This document shows, piece after piece, positions 5,818 through 11,634 of a stretch of 15,647 nt of DNA. Each line of letters starts with the position of its first letter. Position 1 is the stretch's first letter. Below the pieces are notes generated by a model. It was not told where the DNA came from. It made no database searches and worked only from the letters and a program-made list of their open reading frames with translations. This DNA is from Candidatus Aenigmatarchaeota archaeon (GTDB lineage Archaea > Aenigmatarchaeota > Aenigmatarchaeia > QMZS01). The stretch covers positions 1 to 15,647 of the forward strand of contig JAGGTL010000021.1 of the NCBI GenBank assembly GCA_021163805.1, in the 5' to 3' direction. Both the position numbers and the translations under genes were made by a program.

Positions 5818-5921
5818 TTAGATAAAATGAGAGAAATCTAATTTTTCGCAAGCCGAGAAACGGAAATCATCGCTTGCCACGCGTGTTTCAATATTTTCAA
5901 AAAAGAAATTTTTCTTTTTTG
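5818..5921. repeat. Three consecutive inverted repeats, possible structured RNA or termination region
   Basis: TTAGAT (5818-5823) pairs with ATCTAA (5836-5841). GCAAGC (5848-5853) pairs with GCTTGC (5872-5877), and a small CCG/CGG hairpin lies within. An 11-bp arm at 5898-5908 pairs perfectly with 5911-5921 in a CAAAAAAGAAA-type hairpin. The middle element is noticeably richer in G and C than its surroundings, as archaeal structured RNAs in AT-rich genomes often are. No known RNA family is recognised. Confidence 0.45.
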
Positions 5922-6052
5922 GATAATCCCCTAATTTAGACAATAAAAAGCATATGCCTTTGGTCTTATGGTTTTTTTATTAACTTCTTCATTATTCAAT
6001 TTCCTTTTTTGGCCAAGAGGTTTTAATTAAATTTAACAGATAAAATGTTTAT

Positions 6053-6186
6053 GCGGAGGTGGCAGAGTAGCTATGCGTCCGGCTGCAGTAAAGGCTTTTG
6101 GAGCTCGCTTCTACAAAAGGTTTAAGAAAATCTGGCTAAAAATTTATGGAAACCGGTTTACGGGGGTGCAAATCCCTCCCTCCGCT
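6053..6186 (+). tRNA. tRNA-Cys(GCA) with intron at 37/38
   Basis: GCGGAGG (6053-6059) pairs with CCTCCGC (6179-6185), with discriminator T6186, the identity base for CysRS. The D-stem is GCA (6062-6064) with TGC (6074-6076). The anticodon stem CCGG (6079-6082) pairs with CCGG (6153-6156) around CTGCAG+A, giving anticodon GCA (6085-6087). The variable loop is TTAC. The T-stem is GGGGG (6162-6166) with CCCTC (6174-6178) around TGCAAAT. The spliced RNA is 71 nt. Oddities: A replaces G18 (6069), G replaces T55 (6168), and the 27-43 position is a T-T mismatch. No CCA is encoded. Confidence 0.88.
6089..6151 (+). other. tRNA-Cys intron, 63 nt
   Basis: The intron follows G37 (6088) and precedes A38 (6152). 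The anticodon stem is the outer helix. The central helix CTGC (6083-6086) with ATGG (6146-6149) is weak, with three pairs of which two are G-U. The intron-side helix is AAA (6090-6092) with TTT (6143-6145). An internal hairpin CTTTTG (6095-6100) with CAAAAG (6114-6119) is present. Confidence 0.75.
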
Positions 6187-6201
6187 TAAAATGAATACCT
6201 T

Positions 6202-6924
6202 ATGTGCAAGACCACTCAAAAAGACGAAATTGTAGAAAACTTGGCGAGAGTAATTGATATGCTAAAAACTTTGAATTTCAAACCTTCTCCAAATAATACT
6301 TTTTTAAACTTGATATGTAGAGAAACTTATAGAGGAGTAAGGAAAGCAAATATTTCTTTAGATGATATTAATGTCTTTCTGGAAGAGGAGGTAAGCTATT
6401 TGGGATATCCTCTGGATTTTGCTGATATTTTTAATCTTAACAGCAAGCCAGAGACTCCAAGACCTCTAAAAGAGATTATAGGAAGAAGATATAATTATAG
6501 GTTAACTTTTGAATTTCCCGAAGGAGAATTAATTCTGGACTCTGATTGTTCTAAAAAAGAAACGGGAAGTATTCTGGACTGTGCTAACAATATTTCACGT
6601 AAAACAAGGAGAGAAATTAATTCATATGGAGTGATGGGAGAAATCGACCCAAATAATAAAATTGATGATTTTTTTACAAACCCAGATTTATTTGAAGTAC
6701 ATGGTAGAAAACTTAAAGTAGAAGGCAAACTGGTTACAGAAGAAGAAATAAAAAAAATATATGTGCGTAATAACTTGGGAGCTAGTTGGAATTATATAAA
6801 ATCTTTGGGAGAAGAATATATAGTTAGTTGCAGAGAGGTTCTTCCAAATGGTGTGATTATAGAAACTGTAACTAGTTATCCACTAAAAGAATGGCGAGAG
6901 ATTGTAAAACCTTATCTTGAATAG
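6202..6924 (+). CDS. Hypothetical protein, 240 residues
   Basis: The frame starts at ATG 6202, only 15 nt after the tRNA-Cys 3' end, and ends at TAG 6922-6924. I recognise no family. The first 75 residues look helical, with NLARVIDMLKTL and CRETYRGVRKANISLDDI. Residues from about 95 on alternate strands and loops (YRLTFEFPEGELILDSD). The C-terminal 40 residues contain YIVSCREVLPNGVIIETVTS, typical of a mixed alpha/beta fold. There is no signal peptide or transmembrane segment, so it should be cytoplasmic. The start has no clear ribosome-binding site, so it may be read from a transcript through the tRNA. Codon use resembles its neighbours and the frame is long and uninterrupted, so the gene is probably real. 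Confidence 0.75.
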   Translation: MCKTTQKDEIVENLARVIDMLKTLNFKPSPNNTFLNLICRETYRGVRKANISLDDINVFLEEEVSYLGYPLDFADIFNLNSKPETPRPLKEIIGRRYNYRLTFEFPEGELILDSDCSKKETGSILDCANNISRKTRREINSYGVMGEIDPNNKIDDFFTNPDLFEVHGRKLKVEGKLVTEEEIKKIYVRNNLGASWNYIKSLGEEYIVSCREVLPNGVIIETVTSYPLKEWREIVKPYLE

Positions 6925-7009
6925 GAAGATTTATTTTTTGCGAGATAACTTTCAAGCAATCTCTTAAAAAAAGATTAATTATCAAGTACCACAATGCAAA
7001 TTTCAACAC

Positions 7010-8263
7010 TTATAATGCAACTGGACTTTCTCCACCATGCCAACTCTGTCTTGGCCTAACTCTTATTTTATAAATTCTCTCAGAATTGTCATCTAAAATT
7101 AATGCAACTCCTTTCAGTTTTGGCAGTTCATCAAGATATTTTTCAATAGAATAAAGCATATAAGTTTGCATAATTGCTTTTAGAGCATTAATATCTCTCT
7201 GGGAAGTTAATCTGTGAGCGATAACTAAATCGGCTTGAGACAAAACATCAGAATGCAGTTTATCAGGCATCTGAGTGATAAAAAGCTGGGATATCCCGGG
7301 TTGTCTTCCCTGTCTGATTACAGTTAAAATTATATCTGAGGCAGCAGTTGTTCCTGTAGATGGAATGAAATTGTGAGCCTCATCGGTAATAATCCAGCAT
7401 AATGGAACTTCCCTTTCTTTCTTTTCTTCTTCTATTGTTGATAATTCTTCTTTTCTTCTCGCCATAACTCTCGCCTCATAAATTTTTTTCATCAGCAATC
7501 CAACTATTAAACTTTTTACATTCCAGCCGACTCCTCCTCCAAAAAGACTGACGTCAAATATCACAATTTTTCCGGGTTGCAAAAATTCGTATATATTAGT
7601 TCCTTCACTTGAGAAAATTCCCCAGTTCTTTGTGTTCAGTAACATATTTTCAACCTTCAGTTTTATTTTTTCATCAAAATCTTCCTCTCTTAATTTTGAT
7701 GCAATATCATCAATGGAATAATTACCTTTCATCTTGTTCAAAACTTTTGACAGCAGAATTCCTTCCAGATCATTTTCATCAAATCCAAGAGAATAGCACC
7801 AATCGGCGGGAGTTAATTCATTTGGTTTAAAAGAGAAAGTTCTATCATATAAAACACCCATCTTATCAAATTTATCTTTTTGTCCAAAAGGAACATATTC
7901 AAAAACTTTAAATCTTTCCGGTTTTAAACCCCATTGATAGAGTAAATCTCTTTGTTTGTTATTCGGATATTTCATGCTCCAGAAAATTCCCTGAGTATCT
8001 ATTGAAATAATGCAGAGATTTCTTTTTATCTCTTCCGGCAATTTTGACATTTCTTCCGCAAAAATCTGGCTGGTATATGATTTGCCAGAACCTCTTTTTC
8101 CAACTATGACAATTACATGAGGTCTTAAAACATCAACCTTTATTTCACTTGCCAGATGGGTTTCAGTTCCTGTCCCGACAATATTTTTTCCAATAATTAT
8201 TGTCCCCTTATCTCCATATTTTTTTAAATCATCCCAATCTCTTCCAACAATGATTTCTGGCAT
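7010..8263 (-). CDS. HerA-like (FtsK/HerA superfamily) P-loop ATPase
   Basis: A 417-residue ATPase. The N terminus (IIVGRDWDDLKK through TETHLASEIKVD) looks like a shortened barrel. Walker A is GKRGSGKS (55-62) and Walker B plus catalytic Glu is IITDEAHNF (291-299). A TQMPDK sensor-like segment lies at 330-335, and an RQGRQPG arginine-finger-like motif at 317-323. This is the HerA/DUF87 pattern. HerA proteins form hexameric DNA translocases that act with NurA in end resection. This one is shorter than classical HerA and no nurA is seen, so a different translocase role is open. It is 52 nt downstream of secE on the same strand. ATG 8263 fits the family's short N-terminal strand. Confidence 0.85.
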   Translation of the reverse strand: MPEIIVGRDWDDLKKYGDKGTIIIGKNIVGTGTETHLASEIKVDVLRPHVIVIVGKRGSGKSYTSQIFAEEMSKLPEEIKRNLCIISIDTQGIFWSMKYPNNKQRDLLYQWGLKPERFKVFEYVPFGQKDKFDKMGVLYDRTFSFKPNELTPADWCYSLGFDENDLEGILLSKVLNKMKGNYSIDDIASKLREEDFDEKIKLKVENMLLNTKNWGIFSSEGTNIYEFLQPGKIVIFDVSLFGGGVGWNVKSLIVGLLMKKIYEARVMARRKEELSTIEEEKKEREVPLCWIITDEAHNFIPSTGTTAASDIILTVIRQGRQPGISQLFITQMPDKLHSDVLSQADLVIAHRLTSQRDINALKAIMQTYMLYSIEKYLDELPKLKGVALILDDNSERIYKIRVRPRQSWHGGESPVAL

Positions 8264-8315
8264 AATTAAGGATTTTTATTTAAGAATTATTTTATTTAAA
8301 TCTCTTCTAAAATCC

Positions 8316-8489
8316 TTACAAAGCCAAATAATAGAAAATAACATATAAGATAAATCCCATCATTCCAAGAAGGAAGACGCCTATTGCAATAATTTTTGCG
8401 TAATTTATATATTCTTCTTTATCCGGTTTTGTGGCAATGCTCATGATTCTCCTGCACTGCTTTAAAAATGATCTTATTTTTTCTATCAT
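8316..8489 (-). CDS. secE: Protein translocase subunit SecE / Sec61-gamma
   Basis: A 57-residue frame on the minus strand from ATG 8489 to TAA 8316-8318. It has an amphipathic N-terminal helix (IEKIRSFLKQCRRIMSIATK), the conserved KPDKEEY hinge, and one C-terminal transmembrane helix (about residues 33-55, AIGVFLLGMMGFILYVIFYY). This order, with cytosolic helix, KPxxEEY-type hinge and single membrane span, is diagnostic of archaeal SecE. SecE clamps the SecY channel. The length is normal for archaea, though the gene is easily missed because of its size. Elsewhere secE is often beside spt5 and ribosomal genes; here a HerA-like ATPase follows. The divergent promoter region lies immediately upstream. 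Confidence 0.9.
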   Translation of the reverse strand: MIEKIRSFLKQCRRIMSIATKPDKEEYINYAKIIAIGVFLLGMMGFILYVIFYYLAL

Positions 8490-8534
8490 TATTTAATTTT
8501 ATTAAAATAATAGGTTTATATATTAAACTTAAAT
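8490..8534. promoter_or_regulatory. 45-bp divergent promoter region
   Basis: Only 45 bp separate the starts of secE (minus) and the plus-strand gene at 8535. TTTATATATTAAA (8515-8527) is correctly spaced as a TATA box for secE, and TTAAAATAATA (about 8499-8509) for the plus gene. The two core promoters would be interleaved. Confidence 0.45.
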
Positions 8535-8984
8535 ATGGACTGGACAGATTTTCAATTATTATATTGGTTCTTTAAGAAAAGCGGAAAGGTTCTGTATCTT
8601 GGAACTCCGGAAATACTAAGATTCGCAATTCTGAACTCTAAAGAGGTTTATTATGTTTCTCCAGAGAAAATAGACTTCAAAAGCCCGAGATTGAAAAAAT
8701 TTGTAGAAAGCCCGCAGGATTTTGATTTATCTTTATTGCCAAAAAAACTGAACAGAATTATAAATTTCTTACCCTTCAATGTAGTGACCAGTTTCAAGGT
8801 AATGAGCCGATATTTAAACTTGCTGGAGCCAGAGGAAAAGATTCTTATTAAATTACAGGTTCCAAAAAAACAAGCACAGTATACGGATATAATGATTAAT
8901 GACCTGCTCCCTTCATTCAATATTTCCAAACTATCTTATTTAAATATTGAGGGATACAAATATGTAATAGGGAAGAAATTATGA
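8535..8984 (+). CDS. Hypothetical protein, methyltransferase-fold-like, 149 residues
   Basis: I do not recognise a specific family. GKVLYLGTPEILRFAILN (residues 17-34) resembles a degenerate Rossmann nucleotide- or SAM-binding motif I, followed by strand YYVSPEKIDF. The C-terminal half (KILIKLQVP, then a helix TDIMINDLLP, then LSYLNIEGYKYVIGKKL) resembles the last strands of a class I methyltransferase. The glycine-rich loop is not canonical, so catalytic competence is doubtful. There is no membrane segment. It is divergent from secE and convergent with the Tes homologue, alone in its transcription unit. ATG 8535 is the first start after the TATA-like element, suggesting a leaderless mRNA. 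Confidence 0.65.
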   Translation: MDWTDFQLLYWFFKKSGKVLYLGTPEILRFAILNSKEVYYVSPEKIDFKSPRLKKFVESPQDFDLSLLPKKLNRIINFLPFNVVTSFKVMSRYLNLLEPEEKILIKLQVPKKQAQYTDIMINDLLPSFNISKLSYLNIEGYKYVIGKKL

Positions 8985-9072
8985 ATATGAAGATTATTAG
9001 GAAAATCCGGTAAAAAATGATAAAAACTGTTGTTCTATAATTAGCAATTAGAGCGATATTTTGTTTTTATAA

Positions 9073-10668
9073 TCAACTAAAAAAATTTTTTAAATTATCA
9101 TAGGTTTTTTTATAGATCCTTCCAGATTCTAATTTTTTAATATCTCTGTGATATATGTCATCTTTCAGTTTTCTTTTATTTTTCTTTTCCCATTCTTCCG
9201 TCTTTATGCTGAACTCTTCCTGCACTTTATCCCTGTAAAATTCTGGCAGAACATTGAAAGTGCAGAAGGGGATTATTTTTTTGTTTGGCATTAGATAATG
9301 AATTACGCATCTTTCCACCCTTTCAACATCGTAATTATACAAATCCTGAAAATGCATCATTCCAATAAACAAACTTCTGTGGTGAATTTCTCCCAAAGCC
9401 TTATAGTTGTGTTTTACAAGAGCATTAAAAAGCAATTTATAGAAGTTTATATCTTTTGGTTCTTTCTTTTTGTCAATGAACTTTTTCAGATTGAAGAGAA
9501 TTTTCAAGGCAATTAGGTGTTTATTTTTTTTATTTTCAATCTCTTCTGCTTTTTTGTCTAAATATTCAAGAAAACCTTCAACATCCACAAATCTTGTTAT
9601 CGGAATCACTTTATCTCCATCAAGGAATAAATAGGTCGCTGCCCCACATGCAAAATGGCAACTTAGAGAATATTGCGGTTTCCCTGTTATTGCTTCAACA
9701 AATCTTGTTATTGGTCCTACAACGGGAACGGGATAGAAATCTTCTTTTGATATTATTCCTCTTGTTTGTTCTTCTAAATTTTTAATCACCCCCGGAATTG
9801 TAATTCTCTGTTTTTCTCTTTCATCTCTTGGCATCCTGCCAACCAAAGAAACAGGTTGAAAATTTACACCTCTTACAATATCTAAATTGTTTAGGGCAAA
9901 GTTTACTATTGAACCCAATTCCAAGTCATTTATTCCTCTAATCACCGTTGGAACCAAAACACATCCCAGGTTTGCTTTTCTTAGATTATTGAAAATATAA
10001 GGAACTTCCCAATGGTTTTTTGGGTTTGTTTTTTTAGAGACGCCGTCAAAACTTAAGTATATGGTATTGACTCCAGCTTTTTTCACTTCTTTTGCAAATT
10101 TCAGATCTTTATATAATCTATAAGTTCCTTGAGTATTTAATTGAACGTGGTCATATCCCTCTTCTTTGCAGATTTTTATAATTTCTATTAAATCAGGTCT
10201 TAATTCTGGATTCCCTCCAGTTAACTGAATTGCTGTTGGCGGGACTGGTTTTTCTTCTCTTCCAACCCTCAGCATTTCCCTGATTTGTTTCAAACTTGGT
10301 TCATAAACATTTCCTCCTTCTTTGGCAAAATAGAAACAATACCAGCATCTTAAATCGCATCTGTTTGTAACCGAAATATTTGCAAGACAGGTATGGGATT
10401 TATGATTGGAACAAAGTCCGCAATCAAAAGGGCAATTTCCAGTGCTTTCAGTATTCGGATTTGAAACACCTTTTCCATTATAACCAAATTTTCTGAACTT
10501 GTTATACATCTCAAAATCTTCAAAATAAACTTCTTTGAATTTTCCGTGTTTTTGGCAGGTTTTTTCTATCCATACTTTTCCTTCCTTCTCAAATACTTTT
10601 GCTGGAATCTTTTTAGCACATACGGGACATAAAGAATTTGTCTTCTTTGGCAATTTTTGCCTATACAT
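9073..10668 (-). CDS. tes: Radical SAM protein of the Tes (tetraether synthase, MJ0619-like) family
   Basis: A 531-residue radical SAM enzyme. The N terminus has CPVC (14-17) and CQKHG (38-42), a rubredoxin-like metal site. CPFDCGLC (79-86) and Cys94 come next, and the SAM cluster motif is CDLRCWYC (Cys104/108/111). A GGNPE segment (151-155) replaces GGEP. Later cysteines in LSCHFACG and PFCTFN could ligate auxiliary clusters. This architecture matches Tes, the enzyme shown in methanogens to join two archaeol-type lipids into GDGT tetraethers. The segments VPTVIRGIND and FQPVSLVGRMP also look like the family. A tetraether role is inferred from family. Related radical SAM methylases share much of the fold, so exact substrate is open. 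It is monocistronic, with TATA-like TTTAAAAG about 20 nt upstream. Confidence 0.78.
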   Translation of the reverse strand: MYRQKLPKKTNSLCPVCAKKIPAKVFEKEGKVWIEKTCQKHGKFKEVYFEDFEMYNKFRKFGYNGKGVSNPNTESTGNCPFDCGLCSNHKSHTCLANISVTNRCDLRCWYCFYFAKEGGNVYEPSLKQIREMLRVGREEKPVPPTAIQLTGGNPELRPDLIEIIKICKEEGYDHVQLNTQGTYRLYKDLKFAKEVKKAGVNTIYLSFDGVSKKTNPKNHWEVPYIFNNLRKANLGCVLVPTVIRGINDLELGSIVNFALNNLDIVRGVNFQPVSLVGRMPRDEREKQRITIPGVIKNLEEQTRGIISKEDFYPVPVVGPITRFVEAITGKPQYSLSCHFACGAATYLFLDGDKVIPITRFVDVEGFLEYLDKKAEEIENKKNKHLIALKILFNLKKFIDKKKEPKDINFYKLLFNALVKHNYKALGEIHHRSLFIGMMHFQDLYNYDVERVERCVIHYLMPNKKIIPFCTFNVLPEFYRDKVQEEFSIKTEEWEKKNKRKLKDDIYHRDIKKLESGRIYKKTYDNLKNFFS

Positions 10669-10779
10669 TATTTTTATATCTTTTAAATATTAATATCCAT
10701 CAATCCTTGCCTTGCAAGATAAAAATATAAACCAGATCTGAATTAATTGTTGGTAGATTCAAAACTTATCTATGGGAAT

Positions 10780-10816
10780 CTTTTTAATATGCATTTTTAC
10801 TTGATGCAATAAAAAG
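10780..10816. promoter_or_regulatory. Imperfect inverted repeat upstream of the HAD-GH38 operon
   Basis: CTTTTTAATATGCAT (10780-10794) and ATGCAATAAAAAG (10804-10816) are near-complementary arms around a 9-nt centre. It lies directly upstream of the TATA-like element at 10819. The position suits an operator or activator site, but no matching regulator is identified. Confidence 0.35.
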
Positions 10817-10818
10817 AA

Positions 10819-10830
10819 TAAAATATAAAA
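10819..10830 (+). promoter_or_regulatory. TATA-like box of the HAD-GH38 operon
   Basis: AAAATATAAAAC-type sequence about 20 nt before ATG 10843, consistent with a nearly leaderless transcript. Confidence 0.45.
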
Positions 10831-10842
10831 CTCTAAACATTT

Positions 10843-11634
10843 ATGCTCTTTATAATTTTTACGGATTTAGATGGAACTTTGCTTGATAAGAATTATTCTT
10901 ATAAAGAGGCTTTACCTGTTTTGAAACTTTTGAGAAAGAGGAAAGTGCCAATAATTTTTTGTTCGGCAAAGACCAAAGCAGAACAGGAAGTTATTAGAAA
11001 AGAGATGAAACTCGATCATCCTTTTATTGTGGAAAATGGCTCGGCAATTTATATTCCAAAGGGATATTTTGGTAAAAAAGTCGGGGAAGTGAGAGATAAA
11101 TACGAAGTAATTTTATTGGGAACAGAGGTTGGAAATATCAGAAAGGAAATTGAAAGACTGAAGAAAAATTACAAAGTAAAGGGTTATAGTGATATGACTG
11201 ATAAAGAGGTTTCGGAAGTAACGGGCTTGGATTTAGAAAGTGCCAGACTTGCAAAGAAAAGAGAATTCGGAGAAACCCTAATTGAAGTTGAAGAAAAAGT
11301 TTTAAAGGAATTGAAAAAGAAATTTAATGTTGTAAAAGGAGGAAAATTTATACAGGTTTTCGGCAAGGGTGCTGATAAAGGAAAAGCTGTTAAAGTATTA
11401 TCTGATATGTACAGAGAATTTGGAAATATAACAACAATTGGAATAGGCAATGCACAAAATGATGAAAAAATGCTTGAAGTTGTGGATATGCCTGCAATAG
11501 TAAAAAATCCAGATGGAAACTGGACAGATTTAAAAATTACTGGAATTTACAAAGCTGAAGGAATAGGACCTGCAGGATGGGTCGAGATTATAAAAAAATT
11601 TGTGTTAAATTATGGAGATGAAAAAAAAATTTAA
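10843..11634 (+). CDS. Mannosyl-3-phosphoglycerate phosphatase-like HAD-IIB hydrolase
   Basis: A 263-residue HAD phosphatase. Motif I is DLDGTLLD (Asp8 nucleophile, Asp10). Motif II is Ser41 in FCSAKT. Motif III is Lys179 in GADKGKAV, and motif IV is GIGNAQND (200-207). The cap carries VENGSAIYIPKGYF and KKREFGETLI, which match the MPGP subfamily (VENGGAI and REY-E-type segments). MPGP dephosphorylates mannosyl-3-phosphoglycerate to the compatible solute mannosylglycerate. The first motif IV acid is Asn203 instead of the usual Asp, which may weaken Mg2+ binding or shift specificity. No synthase gene (MPGS) is in the window. The last 23 nt overlap the GH38 gene, so the two are translationally coupled. 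A related sugar phosphatase role is the main alternative. Confidence 0.82.
   Translation: MLFIIFTDLDGTLLDKNYSYKEALPVLKLLRKRKVPIIFCSAKTKAEQEVIRKEMKLDHPFIVENGSAIYIPKGYFGKKVGEVRDKYEVILLGTEVGNIRKEIERLKKNYKVKGYSDMTDKEVSEVTGLDLESARLAKKREFGETLIEVEEKVLKELKKKFNVVKGGKFIQVFGKGADKGKAVKVLSDMYREFGNITTIGIGNAQNDEKMLEVVDMPAIVKNPDGNWTDLKITGIYKAEGIGPAGWVEIIKKFVLNYGDEKKI

Larger units (their letters stand above)
5584..6052. other. 469-nt intergenic region between gatA (minus) and tRNA-Cys (plus)
   Basis: No convincing protein-coding frame is visible on either strand. It holds the gatA promoter at the left end, a possible C/D box sRNA (5749-5799), three successive inverted repeats (5818-5921) and, at the right end, a TATA-like TTAATTAAATTTAA (6022-6035) placed correctly for tRNA-Cys transcription. 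A short direct repeat GCATACC occurs twice near 5620-5636. Confidence 0.6.
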
